A DNA stretch of 64,000 bases, taken from the NCBI RefSeq assembly GCF_000439375.1, contig NZ_ATMI01000031.1, positions 1-64,000 of the forward strand, read 5' to 3'. How positions within the stretch are numbered: position 1 is the first letter of the stretch; the number at the start of each line of letters is the position of its first letter. This document shows positions 36,697 to 45,842 of the stretch, piece after piece. The notes beneath the pieces are model-generated. The model worked only from the letters and a program-made list of their open reading frames with translations. It ran no database searches and was not told where the DNA came from. Source of the stretch: Tatumella saanichensis (GTDB taxonomy: Bacteria; Pseudomonadota; Gammaproteobacteria; Enterobacterales; Enterobacteriaceae). The position numbers were made by a program, and so were the translations under genes.

Positions 36697-36885
36697 ATGA
36701 AGAAACGACTCTATGCTTGGTTATTCTTGTTTATTTCAGTCGCCCCGATGGCTAAACCTTTGCGAGTTCACTTGCCTGTAGATGTTCATCACGCCAGCTA
36801 TCGGCAACCCTTGGTGACAGACACCGCAGACATGCCCGATGAACATATTCGAGAACCGTTAGGGCGAGATAAATTTGCCGCCTGA
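36697..36885 (+). CDS. small secreted protein, 62 residues
   Basis: Begins MKKRLYAWLFLFISVAPMAKP, a compact signal peptide, then a polar His- and Asp-rich tail (HLPVDVHHASYRQPLV, REPLGRDKFAA). CGGAGAA precedes the ATG by about 9 bases. No family is recognised. A real small exported protein is likely but unproven. Confidence 0.5.
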   Translation: MKKRLYAWLFLFISVAPMAKPLRVHLPVDVHHASYRQPLVTDTADMPDEHIREPLGRDKFAA

Positions 36886-36959
36886 AATACCTGTGGTCCG
36901 GGTATAGGGTTCAGCGGTTATCACGGAGCGGCTAATCGGTCACTCCGTGCTTTTTGATG

Positions 36960-37658
36960 CTACGATTTGCGTGCACTGAGATAATAACCAATGGTCGCTT
37001 GGGCCAAACTTTGTGCAGTGTCGAGGTGTAACTGGTCATCGGGATAACGCGCAATCAGTGGTGTGATATCGGTACAAGCAACCAGCACAGCATCGGCCTG
37101 GCGGGTTAGCGCGGAGAGCTGTTGCCAAAGGATAGCGGCATCGGGACTGCTAAAACCGTGCTGTTTTATCTCAGCAATCAACTGAGTCGTCAGCCCACGC
37201 AGCGCTGGCGGTTCACTGTAAAGATACCCGCTGTCGCGCAGACGCTGCTGATAAAATCCACTTTGCAAGGTGGGTTCGGTGGCCAATACCATTATCTGGC
37301 GAGCCGTGGTAGGCAGCTTTAACAAGGTACTGTCGGCAATATGTAACAGCGGCACACCCGCAGCAGCCTGCTGCATCTCTGCAAAATAACAATGCGCCAA
37401 ATTACAAGGCACTGCGATCACATCCACCCCCGCTGCGACCAGCTGTTTGATCCCAGCGGTCAAGGCAGCAATCATTGCGGCATCATCTACTGCCTGACCT
37501 GGTCGAAACGGTGTTGGCAGCGAAATAATGTGCATCAATGGGAAATCGATGTCGTCTCGAGCACCATATTGCTGCTGACACTCTGTCACCAGCAGATCGA
37601 TAAAAGGCGCCGTTGAACGCGGCCCCATCCCGGCCAGTACCCCTATAGAGATCGCCAC
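36960..37658 (-). CDS. aspartate/glutamate racemase family protein
   Basis: A 232-residue cofactor-independent racemase. The two catalytic Cys stand in the family positions: VPCNLAH (about residue 83) and VACTDITP (about residue 194). The start ISIGVLAGMGPRSTAPFIDLL is typical of Asp/Glu racemases. It follows an FMN alpha-hydroxyacid oxidase gene after 81 bp on the same strand, so both may act on a shared D/L-hydroxy- or amino-acid substrate. Confidence 0.87.
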   Translation of the reverse strand: MAISIGVLAGMGPRSTAPFIDLLVTECQQQYGARDDIDFPLMHIISLPTPFRPGQAVDDAAMIAALTAGIKQLVAAGVDVIAVPCNLAHCYFAEMQQAAAGVPLLHIADSTLLKLPTTARQIMVLATEPTLQSGFYQQRLRDSGYLYSEPPALRGLTTQLIAEIKQHGFSSPDAAILWQQLSALTRQADAVLVACTDITPLIARYPDDQLHLDTAQSLAQATIGYYLSARKS

Positions 37659-37739
37659 TGATTGTCACTCCTGTGCCATTACAAGGAAAAGTTACCGATA
37701 GCAGCAACCAAGACACTATGGGGGCTGACTTATCCGCTT

Positions 37740-38918
37740 TCAATTGATGACCGTGAAACGCTGCGCATCATCACGCAACAACAGATGCTGTGATTGTATC
37801 TCGCTGAGTTGGAGGGTGCCCATCATCCCCATGTCACGACGGATTTCATTACTAATAAGTCGGATGGCATGTCTCACTTCTCGGGCTCCGCCTAAGGCGT
37901 TGGCATAATTGAAAGGCCGGCCAATAAAGCAACACTTTGCCCCCAGCGCTAAAGCTTTGATGATATCAGTCCCGCGACGTATTCCGCTGTCGAGCATTAC
38001 TGTCATGTTTCCAGCCGCCGCAACCACTGCTGGCAGCGCATAGATAGGGGGTAAACTGGTATCCAATTGGCGCCCCCCATGGTTGGAGACAATGATACCG
38101 TCGGCACCGAGCGCCTCCGCCCGCGCCGCGTCTTGACTGCTCAGTATACCTTTAATCACTAAGGCGCCCTGCCACTGCGCGCGTATCTGCTCCAGATGCT
38201 GCCAACTGATATGGCTGCGCCCACTAAAATCACGGACCACGTGACGTGAGAATAACGGCGCTCCCCGGGTGGCATAGTTATTTTCAAAGTGAAGCTGCCC
38301 CCGCACTGCCAAGTTGCGTAACAGGGTGCCACACAGCCAGCGTGGATGACTGATTCCGGACAGTGCTAACCGTAGGCTCGGCCGAAAAGGGGTTGAAAAA
38401 CCAGCCCGCAGGTTGTTTTCACGGTTAGCCTTAACGGGGGTATCAACGGTGATCACCAAGGTCTTGACCCCCGCATCACTGACTCGCTGCACCAATGCGC
38501 GGATAGCCTCTTGCTCACCGGGCAGATAGGCCTGAAACCACATCTGTGGGTTTACACTGACGACTTCTTCTAGCGGGATCAACGACGACCCGCTCATAAT
38601 AAAGGGAACATTTTCGTCGCGGGCCGCTTGAGCAAGGGCAATATCCCCCTGAAAAGCGGTCATCGCGGCAATACCCATCGGGGCAATGCCGGCAGGTGCG
38701 CGATAACGGTGACCGAACAACTCGATATCGGTGTTGACTACTGAGACATCTTTAAGGACTTCCGTACGCAGATAAATCCTTGCAAACGCGGCACGGTTAT
38801 CATGCAGAGAAATATTATCTTCTACTCCCCCAGATACATAAGCATAGAGTGGTCCTGGCAGTTTTCGTTTCGCTGGACGTTGGTAATCATCAAGACAGAG
38901 AAAAGCATTTTTTTTCAT
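37740..38918 (-). CDS. FMN-dependent alpha-hydroxyacid oxidase/dehydrogenase (LldD family)
   Basis: A 392-residue TIM-barrel flavoenzyme oxidising an L-alpha-hydroxy acid such as lactate or glycolate. FMN and catalytic residues are visible: APAGIAPMG, VITVDTPVKANRE, KGILSSQDA, the catalytic His in VSNHGGRQLD, and LDSGIRRGTDIIKALALGA. It lacks a membrane-binding loop signature that I can see. It heads a likely two-gene unit with the racemase. Confidence 0.88.
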   Translation of the reverse strand: MKKNAFLCLDDYQRPAKRKLPGPLYAYVSGGVEDNISLHDNRAAFARIYLRTEVLKDVSVVNTDIELFGHRYRAPAGIAPMGIAAMTAFQGDIALAQAARDENVPFIMSGSSLIPLEEVVSVNPQMWFQAYLPGEQEAIRALVQRVSDAGVKTLVITVDTPVKANRENNLRAGFSTPFRPSLRLALSGISHPRWLCGTLLRNLAVRGQLHFENNYATRGAPLFSRHVVRDFSGRSHISWQHLEQIRAQWQGALVIKGILSSQDAARAEALGADGIIVSNHGGRQLDTSLPPIYALPAVVAAAGNMTVMLDSGIRRGTDIIKALALGAKCCFIGRPFNYANALGGAREVRHAIRLISNEIRRDMGMMGTLQLSEIQSQHLLLRDDAQRFTVIN

Positions 38919-39240
38919 AAGGCGAGTCTGGCGGTAAATGTTTGATCCTATTGACTCCTCTGCGATGCAGCAAACAACTTTACTGTCTATAGATATTCGC
39001 TCAGCGGTAAAAGCGTTACTGCAGCCACGTTAGCAGGTGCAGGTGCGGGAGCAGAGTCACAATTATTGTTGTGACCTTCTGTTCTCCATCAGAAACTGGT
39101 CTTAGGCTAGGGTTATCCATACCGGTACGTTCAATTCATTTGGTGATCTTCATCACATATAGACCCCAAACCCCCTCACAGCTGGATATTCTGCCCCACA
39201 CTAAAATAACCTTTCCAAGCCATTGCGCGGAGTAACAGTC
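38919..39240. other. divergent regulatory region with CRP-like site
   Basis: About 320 bp between the hydroxyacid oxidase and the dihydroxyacetone kinase. It holds a strong CRP-like dyad (39139-39160). No other gene is seen. Confidence 0.6.
39139..39160 (+). promoter_or_regulatory. candidate CRP binding site
   Basis: The core GGTGATCTTCATCACA (39142-39157) matches TGTGATCTAGATCACA at 13 of 16 bases, with correct half-site spacing. It lies about 85 bp ahead of the dihydroxyacetone kinase start, which suits catabolite control of that gene. Confidence 0.6.
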
Positions 39241-40881
39241 ATGAGTCATTTTTTCTTTGATAATAAAGAGAACCTGGTCGATCAAGCCATCGAAGGGATG
39301 ATCCGTACTGCTGGCGGCAGACTTAGCCAGTTGAAAACCCCAGACGGTCAACGGATAGTGGTCAGGACTGACTATGATAAATCCCGTGTGGCGCTGCTGT
39401 CTGGTGGCGGTTCCGGCCATGAACCTATGCATATTGGTTTTGTCGGTGAAGGGATGCTAACCGGTGCCATTGTCGGGGATATCTTTGCCTCTCCGGGGGT
39501 GGACGCGATCCTCAGCGCCATCATAACTGTCACCGGTGATGCGGGTTGCCTGCTGATCGTGAAAAACTATACCGGTGATCGCCTAAATTTCGGCCTGGCA
39601 GCAGAAAAGGCGCGTGCCCTCGGTTATCAGGTTGAAATGGTGCTGGTCAGCGACGATATTGCCTTACCGGATAATCCACACCCCCGTGGCCTGGCAGGTA
39701 CTATCCTCGCCCATAAAATTGCGGGCTATGCTGCCGCTCAAGGCGCATCGCTACAACAGGTTGCTGAAATCACTCGGCAGGCATTGAATAAAATCGCCAC
39801 GGTGGGACTGGCCATCTCCTCTTGTCACCTGCCCGCCAGCAATAGCAGAGAACGTATCCCAACGGGTAAGAGTGAATTAGGAATGGGGATCCACGGCGAG
39901 CATGGCATCACTACCTTAAACACTCAGAACAGCCAACAACTGGTGCGCACACTCAGTGAAATACTACTCGAGCATATCGGCGATCAGCGTGATCTGCTAC
40001 TGATGGTCAATAACCTTGGCGGCTGTTCACTCTTGGAGATGGCGCTGCTGACTCAACAAGTGTTGAACTCCCCAATAGCTCAGCGCATCAGCTATCTACA
40101 AGGCCCCGCGACACTGGCCAGTGCTCTGGATATGAAGGGGTTCTCCCTAACAGTCTTGTCGCTGGATGATGAGTTATTGGCCGCGCTGACTGCACCCGTC
40201 GAAGTCAGTGGCTGGTCGCCGGTATATCAACCCACTCAGATGAACTGGCAACCCAGCCAGCCACTGCCGCCAACGTCTACGGTCACGCCGAGTGACAATC
40301 CACATACGGCTGAGCTACTGCGCTCCGCCTGCCAATCGCTGCTCGATAGCGAGGAGCAACTGAATACCCTCGACAGCCATGTCGGTGATGGTGACACCGG
40401 CTCAACGCTAGCCACCGGAGCGCGCTTTGTACTGAAAGCGCTACAGGAAAAAAAACTGCCGCTGGATGAACCTCCGGCACTGTTACGCTGGTTAGGGGAA
40501 AATATCACCACGCCAATGGGCGGTTCCGGCGGTGTATTACTGTCCTTATTGTTCAGCGCTGCTGCCGAAGGCTGCCAGACAGAAAAGTTCCTGGCCCGCG
40601 GGTTGCTGGCCGGTCTTGAACAGATGAAAAAATACGGCGGTGCACAGCCGGGGGATCGTACGCTAATCGATGCCCTACAACCGGCATTAGAGGCCTTAAG
40701 CCAAGATAAACCGTGGCAACAGGTGGTCGCATCCGCCAAGCAGGGGGCGGATAGCACCGCCCAGATGAAAAAGGCGGCCGCTGGACGCTCTGCTTACCTG
40801 AATGAAGACACCCTCAAAGGCCATAAAGATCCCGGCGCTGAGGCTATCAGTATTGTATTCAGTGCGTTGAAAGTGGATTAA
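39241..40881 (+). CDS. ATP-dependent dihydroxyacetone kinase (fused DhaK-DhaL)
   Basis: A 546-residue glycerone kinase. The DhaK domain (1 to about 330) has SGGGSGHEPMHIGFVG, KNYTGDRLNFGLA and the covalent-binding His in GMGIHGEHG. The DhaL domain (about 355-546) carries the Mg/ATP Asp cluster DSHVGDGDTGSTLATGA, GGSGG and GDRTLIDAL. The fused, ATP-using form (as in Citrobacter) differs from the PTS-linked form of E. coli. ATG 39241 has GGAG upstream. No glycerol dehydrogenase gene is next to it. Confidence 0.93.
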   Translation: MSHFFFDNKENLVDQAIEGMIRTAGGRLSQLKTPDGQRIVVRTDYDKSRVALLSGGGSGHEPMHIGFVGEGMLTGAIVGDIFASPGVDAILSAIITVTGDAGCLLIVKNYTGDRLNFGLAAEKARALGYQVEMVLVSDDIALPDNPHPRGLAGTILAHKIAGYAAAQGASLQQVAEITRQALNKIATVGLAISSCHLPASNSRERIPTGKSELGMGIHGEHGITTLNTQNSQQLVRTLSEILLEHIGDQRDLLLMVNNLGGCSLLEMALLTQQVLNSPIAQRISYLQGPATLASALDMKGFSLTVLSLDDELLAALTAPVEVSGWSPVYQPTQMNWQPSQPLPPTSTVTPSDNPHTAELLRSACQSLLDSEEQLNTLDSHVGDGDTGSTLATGARFVLKALQEKKLPLDEPPALLRWLGENITTPMGGSGGVLLSLLFSAAAEGCQTEKFLARGLLAGLEQMKKYGGAQPGDRTLIDALQPALEALSQDKPWQQVVASAKQGADSTAQMKKAAAGRSAYLNEDTLKGHKDPGAEAISIVFSALKVD

Positions 40882-40923
40882 CCCCTCTCGCCGGCTTCGG
40901 CGACTGTCCGTCAGGATCGGCTG

Positions 40924-41415
40924 TTAGTGGTGGTCATCGCTCTCTGCGAGCCGGTGCAGATTTTCACCAGTAAGTCGGTAATAGCTCACCGATTCTATCA
41001 CTTCTCCGCCCAGCGATTGATAAAAATGCTGGGCGGCACGGTCATGTTTATCCGATAGCCAGTCTAGACGCAGGCAGCCAGCTTTGCGTGCCAGCCCAGC
41101 TAAGAATGCCATCAAGGATCTACCAATCCCTTGCCCCCGCCACGGTGCCGAAACAAACAGCTCTTTGATAAACATCTGGCCGCTAAAACGCGGTGCAGGA
41201 AATAGAATAGTGACACAGGCAAAACCGGTGATCCTGCCCTCCTGACGGCTGATATAGACCGAAGTCCCGGCTGTCGGATTAAAAATATTCTCCCGCAGAT
41301 AGTCACCCATCTCCTGTGGTGTGATCTCGGGAAGATCATGGTAATAATTTTCCATCTCAATAAAAATATCGACCAGAGAGGGCCAGTCTGCGGCAGAGCA
41401 TTTGCTGATAGTCAT
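40924..41415 (-). CDS. GNAT-family N-acetyltransferase
   Basis: A 163-residue acetyltransferase. The acetyl-CoA loop APWRGQGIGRSLMAFLAG and the preceding FIKELFVS strand are canonical, and AAQHFYQSLGGEVIESVSYYRL is the C-terminal part. The substrate is unknown. Confidence 0.82.
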   Translation of the reverse strand: MTISKCSAADWPSLVDIFIEMENYYHDLPEITPQEMGDYLRENIFNPTAGTSVYISRQEGRITGFACVTILFPAPRFSGQMFIKELFVSAPWRGQGIGRSLMAFLAGLARKAGCLRLDWLSDKHDRAAQHFYQSLGGEVIESVSYYRLTGENLHRLAESDDHH

Positions 41416-41489
41416 AACAGATCCGTTTAGGAGGTGGCAGAGGTACTGCGTTTGGTGAAACTACCATGCTCGGTCAGAGACGACAATGT

Positions 41490-41509
41490 TCCCTCCGGTT
41501 CCGGAGGGA
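41490..41509. repeat. perfect GC-rich hairpin
   Basis: TCCCTCCGG and CCGGAGGGA, with TT in the loop, lie between two divergent genes where a terminator is not expected. It may be a regulatory or leader structure. Confidence 0.4.
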
Positions 41510-41557
41510 TAGCCTTTAGGGTACACTCCCGTGCCCACATGATGCTTGGAAGTCCTG

Positions 41558-42235
41558 ATGACCGTTATTAATGATACGTTTATTGCTCCGCCCTGCAGTG
41601 AACAGATTGATGTACTGTATGAAGATCACCAGATAGTGATCATCAATAAGCCATCCGGACTGCTCAGCTTATCGGGAAAAAATCCTGCCAATCTGGATTC
41701 GGTCCATCACCGACTGGTCCGCGACTACCCCGGTTGCAGCCTAGTACACCGTTTAGATTTCGGCACTTCGGGCCTAATGGTGGTTGCCCGTGATAAATAG
41801 ATCAATGCCGCCCTGTGCCAGCAGTTCAGTGCGCGCACGGTCACCAAGGTTTATACGGCTCTGCTAGCCGGTCATTTACAGTCGCCGACGGGGTGTATCG
41901 AGGCCGCTATTGCCAAAGATCCGGCACTGTTTCCAAGAATGGTAATCTGTGAGCAGCGTGGAAAACCAGCGCGTTCCCGTTATCAGCTAATGGAAACCGG
42001 TTATCTGGCAGCGGGACTGCCTTATAGCCGTTGTGAACTGTACCCAGAAACCGGCCGTACCCACCAGCTGCGCATTCACTGCCAACACTTCGGACATCCT
42101 ATCCTCGGCTGTGATTTGTATGGTGCTGATGAGTCTCCATCGCTACCCAGACTGATGTTACATGCCAGCAAACTGGCCTTCATCCACCCGCTGAGCGGTA
42201 TTGCGTTGACATTTGACTGCCCCCCAGCGTTCTAA
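41558..42235 (+). pseudogene. RluA-type pseudouridine synthase with an in-frame amber codon
   Basis: The frame from ATG 41558 to 42235 encodes a complete RluA-family synthase interrupted only by TAG at 41798-41800. The halves join without frameshift: DVLYEDHQIVIINKPSGLLS, the catalytic Asp in LVHRLDFGTSGLMVVARDK-stop, then INAALCQQFSARTVTKVY, and GRTHQLRIHCQHFGHPILG. It most resembles E. coli RluA (23S rRNA U746 / tRNA U32). Sequence on both sides of the stop is well preserved. It is a recent nonsense mutation, a suppressed codon or a sequencing error. Confidence 0.82.
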
Positions 42236-42599
42236 GCAGGCAGCAAACGGTTGCATTCCCCCGAGTTCCCCCACAAGATAACGCCCTGCCATCAAGTGCC
42301 ATGTTGCCATAGCGTCGCAAGTTTTTCCCGTTGTGGCCCTTGCGGAGCCCAGGCAATACCGTCCTATCTTAGCGCTTATCGACCTTGGAAGTATGGATGT
42401 CCAGGCGTATAGAGCTCCAACATGAATTTCCCTCATGAAGGAGTGAAATTAATTCACTACCTTCTCCCGCCCCACTCTGGCATAAAATATGCCTTATAGA
42501 TGACAGACATCATGAGCTCGCTGGATGACAGTGCCGAATGTTCAGGCGTAATAACAATGACCTCAGCGTACCGAATAAACACCGGAAGACAGGATCACC
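42236..42599. other. intergenic, leader of mesX
   Basis: About 360 bp with no convincing gene. A 92-residue - strand frame overlapping the rluA-like end looks like chance. No clear riboswitch is seen. Confidence 0.45.
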
Positions 42600-43583
42600 A
42601 TGAATAATAATTTTAGCTTTACGATTACGCGCAGTCGCTTCGATGAGAATTATAATCCATCGGAAAATACCCGTCTGACCACTAACTTTGCCAACTTGGC
42701 GCGCGGTGAAAGCCGTCAGCAGAACCTGCGCAATACCTTAGTGATGATCGATAAACGCTTTAATAACTTGGCCCATTGGGACAATCCGAAAAGCGACCGT
42801 TACTCTGTTGAGCTGGACATTATCTCTGTGGAGATGAATATTCATACCGCAGAACAGACCGGTACCTTCCCCGCTATCGAAATTTTAAAAACAACCGTGT
42901 TGGATAAACATACCGGTCAGCGTATCGAAGGTATTACCGGCAATAACTTCTCTTCCTACGTCCGCGATTACGATTTCAGTGTAGTGCTGCTAGATCATAA
43001 CAAAGGCAAAAGTGAGTTTACGGTTCCAGAAAACTACGGCGACTTGCACGGTAATATTTTCAAAAAATTCTTGCGCTCCGAGGAATATAACGCGACGTTC
43101 AGCAAGCAGCCGGTAATTTGTCTGAGTGTCTCCACCAAGGATACCTATATCCGTACCGGTAACCACCACCCGATACTGGGTCATGAATATAAGCCGCAAG
43201 GCAGCTCGCTGACCGAGCAGTATTTCCATAAAATGGGCCTGGAAGTGCGCTATTTTATGCCGCCAAACAGCGTTGCTCCGTTGGCATTCTTCTTCAATGG
43301 TGACCTGCTGGCTGATTACACCAATCTTGAATTAATCAGCACTATCAGTACTATGGAAACCTTCCAAAAGATTTATCGTCCTGAAATCTATAATGCTAAC
43401 TCCGCTGCCGGACACGAATACCAGCCGGACCTGCATTATCAGGATTACTCAGTTACCAAAATTGTCTACGATCGCGAAGAGCGTAGCCGTCTGGCAGTTG
43501 AACAGGGTAAATATACCGAAGAGTATTTTATTAAACCTTATAAAGCCCTGCTCGAAGAATGGTCTGCTGACTGCGCACTTTAA
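42600..43583 (+). CDS. mesX: DUF1852 protein MesX, partner of MesD
   Basis: A 327-residue DUF1852 protein (start NNNFSFTITRSRFDENYNPSENTRLTTNFANLAR). Published work on folate-independent methionine synthases reports that MesX is needed, with oxygen, by the core-MetE enzyme MesD. The gene is followed after 27 bp by mesD, the conserved arrangement. No cofactor motif is obvious to me. It is cytoplasmic and ends with a C-terminal ALLEEWSADCAL. Confidence 0.88.
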   Translation: MNNNFSFTITRSRFDENYNPSENTRLTTNFANLARGESRQQNLRNTLVMIDKRFNNLAHWDNPKSDRYSVELDIISVEMNIHTAEQTGTFPAIEILKTTVLDKHTGQRIEGITGNNFSSYVRDYDFSVVLLDHNKGKSEFTVPENYGDLHGNIFKKFLRSEEYNATFSKQPVICLSVSTKDTYIRTGNHHPILGHEYKPQGSSLTEQYFHKMGLEVRYFMPPNSVAPLAFFFNGDLLADYTNLELISTISTMETFQKIYRPEIYNANSAAGHEYQPDLHYQDYSVTKIVYDREERSRLAVEQGKYTEEYFIKPYKALLEEWSADCAL

Positions 43584-43610
43584 TTAACGATAACAAAAAG
43601 GTCACCTGTA

Positions 43611-44639
43611 ATGAAAATTTTGCTCCCAACCTCTACCGCCGGCAGCCTGCCAAAACCATCATGGATCGCCGAGCCAGAAAAACTGTGGTCGCCGTGGAAA
43701 CTGGAAGGCCAGGAATTAATCGACGGTAAACTGGATGCACTGCGTGTTTCCCTGCTGGACCAACTGCAGGCCGGTATCGATATTGTCAGCGACGGTGAGC
43801 AGACCCGTCAGCACTTTGTCACCACCTTTATCGAACACCTGGAAGGTGTCGATTTTGAGAAACGTGAAATCGTCAAAATCCGTAATCGTTACGATGCCAG
43901 CGTACCTTCTGTGGTCGGTGACGTTTCCCGTAAAAAGCCCGTGTTTGTCGAAGATGCTAAATTCCTGCGCAGCCTGACTAAACAGCCGATCAAATGGGCC
44001 CTGCCGGGACCGATGACCATGATCGATACCCTGTATGACGGTCACTACAAAAGCCGCGAAAAGCTGGCGTGGGAATTTGCTAAAATCCTTAACCAGGAAG
44101 CGAAAGAGTTAGAAGCTGCGGGCGTCGATATTATTCAGTTCGATGAACCTGCGTTTAACGTCTTCTTTGATGAAGTTAACGACTGGGGTGTTGCTACACT
44201 GGAACGCGCTATCGAAGGCCTGAAGTGTGAAACCGCGGTGCATATCTGTTATGGCTACGGCATTAAAGCCAACACGGATTGGAAAAAGACCCTAGGTTCA
44301 GAGTGGCGCCAATATGAAGAAGCGTTCCCGAAACTGCAAAAATCGAACATCGATATCATTTCACTGGAGTGCCATAACTCCCACGTACCGATGGATCTGC
44401 TGGAACTGATCCGCGGTAAGAAAGTGATGGTCGGTGCGATTGATGTTGCCACTAACCAGGTTGAAACCCCGGAAGAAGTGGCGGATACCCTGCGTAAAGC
44501 TCTGCAGTTTGTCGATGCTGACAAACTTTACCCTTCTACCAACTGTGGTATGACGCCACTGTCCCGCGAAGTGGCAAACGGTAAGTTAAAAGCCCTGAGC
44601 GCCGGTGCGGCCATTATCCGCAAAGAGCTGGGTGCCTAA
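43611..44639 (+). CDS. mesD: core-MetE methionine synthase MesD
   Basis: A 342-residue protein equal to the C-terminal catalytic barrel of cobalamin-independent methionine synthase, without the folate-binding N-terminal half. Zn ligands appear as AVHICYGYG (His/Cys), SLECHNSH (Glu) and TNCGMTPLS (Cys). With MesX it makes methionine from homocysteine using a methyl donor other than methyl-tetrahydrofolate. It has a strong terminator downstream. Confidence 0.88.
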   Translation: MKILLPTSTAGSLPKPSWIAEPEKLWSPWKLEGQELIDGKLDALRVSLLDQLQAGIDIVSDGEQTRQHFVTTFIEHLEGVDFEKREIVKIRNRYDASVPSVVGDVSRKKPVFVEDAKFLRSLTKQPIKWALPGPMTMIDTLYDGHYKSREKLAWEFAKILNQEAKELEAAGVDIIQFDEPAFNVFFDEVNDWGVATLERAIEGLKCETAVHICYGYGIKANTDWKKTLGSEWRQYEEAFPKLQKSNIDIISLECHNSHVPMDLLELIRGKKVMVGAIDVATNQVETPEEVADTLRKALQFVDADKLYPSTNCGMTPLSREVANGKLKALSAGAAIIRKELGA

Positions 44640-44686
44640 TAATCCCAAGCGGGCAGTGATCGTCTACTGCCCCACTCTTGGTACTA

Positions 44687-44720
44687 AAACAGGGGTCAGC
44701 GCAAGCTGACCCCTGTTTTT
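44687..44720 (+). terminator. rho-independent terminator of mesXD
   Basis: CAGGGGTCAGC and GCTGACCCCTG form a perfect stem with a GCAA loop, followed by TTTTT. Confidence 0.93.
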
Positions 44721-44825
44721 ACATCCTGCAAACCTATACTACCGAAACTCTGCTAGAGGGTCAGGTTACAAGCCTGGTGCTTTATATTAAAATCATTTAT
44801 CAGTTTACTGATAACAGGCAGAGAG

Positions 44826-45842
44826 ATGGAGTTTTATCAATGCGACCCGACACGCGAAAATTATTGGCGTGGTATTATTCTTTTTGGCAAAAATGTTGCC
44901 TCCTACAAATTCGCTCTCGCCCATGCACTCTACGATTTAAGACACAGTCAGTCAGAACTACTCAGTCTTGAAGAACTGGCACAGCCTTTCAGCGAACACC
45001 TCTGCCGACATTTACTCGATGCTCCTAAGCAGATCACCACAAACAGCAGCCGCTATATTGATGCCTGTAATGCATTCAACCAAAGTGAAATCAGTCGGGA
45101 GACACTGATTAACACCACGGTACGTCTTGGCTTTAATAATGTGATTGATGCTTTTCATAACGTAAATAGCGCAGAAATTGCGACCCGGTTCTTTATCGAT
45201 GAGCGTAAAACCGCTAAATCTATCCGTTTGACTGATGATTTCTTTCACCTCGCAGAGACCCAGCAGTTCAGCAACCTCATCGCGGAGACCGACGCACGCT
45301 GGCGACTGGTGGAACATGCCTGGGCTAGTGGTGTCTCACGCAACCTGTTGGATGTCGCCTATGATGCAGAAACCAGTGAGTTATATAGCCGCCAGCAGAC
45401 GCGCAGAGTGACTATTACTAGCTGCAGAAACAGCTTGAATGGTTACCAAAAAGGTCGCTGTTTTTACTGCTATCGGCCAATCGGGGTTGACAGTGGAAAC
45501 ACAGAACTTTGTGATGTTGACCATTTTATACCCTGGTCCTCTCGGCAGAATATTGAAAATATCGACGGTATTTGGAACCTGGTACTTGCCTGCCAACCGT
45601 GCAACCGAGGTCAAGGTGGAAAGTTCGCGCAACTGCCCTCACTTGACCTGTTACGGCGATTGCACAAACGTAATGAATATTTTATTAATAGCCACCTGCC
45701 ATTACGTGAAACCTTAATCAGACAGACCGGAAAAACCGAAGCAACCAGAAGAGAGTTTCTCAATACACAATGGAATACTGCCCTTCACACTGCGCTATTT
45801 CATACTTGGCAGCCTGAAGTCTGTGGAGACCCGTTATTTTGA
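44826..45842 (+). CDS. HNH endonuclease-domain protein
   Basis: A 338-residue protein. Residues about 1-200 are a helical region of unknown function (YWRGIILFGKNVASYKFALAHAL). Residues about 210-275 are an HNH nuclease: GRCFYCYRPI (zinc CxxC), CDVDHFIPWS (DH), IWNLVLACQPCNRGQGGK (N and second CxxC-type). It overlaps the next gene by 4 bases (TTGA), so the two are co-translated. HNH proteins with long helical fronts are common in phage-defence and mobile loci, but the role here is inferred only. AGAGAG lies just before ATG 44826. Confidence 0.82.
   Translation: MEFYQCDPTRENYWRGIILFGKNVASYKFALAHALYDLRHSQSELLSLEELAQPFSEHLCRHLLDAPKQITTNSSRYIDACNAFNQSEISRETLINTTVRLGFNNVIDAFHNVNSAEIATRFFIDERKTAKSIRLTDDFFHLAETQQFSNLIAETDARWRLVEHAWASGVSRNLLDVAYDAETSELYSRQQTRRVTITSCRNSLNGYQKGRCFYCYRPIGVDSGNTELCDVDHFIPWSSRQNIENIDGIWNLVLACQPCNRGQGGKFAQLPSLDLLRRLHKRNEYFINSHLPLRETLIRQTGKTEATRREFLNTQWNTALHTALFHTWQPEVCGDPLF

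Noticed and set aside
42158-42436. A 92-residue - strand frame over the end of the rluA-like gene
   Set aside because: It overlaps the conserved C-terminal codons of the rluA-like gene in antisense and has no domain of its own.
42497-42512. MetJ-box-like AGATGACAGACATC before mesX
   Set aside because: Only one partial box with wrong spacing; MetJ sites need at least two tandem 8-base boxes.
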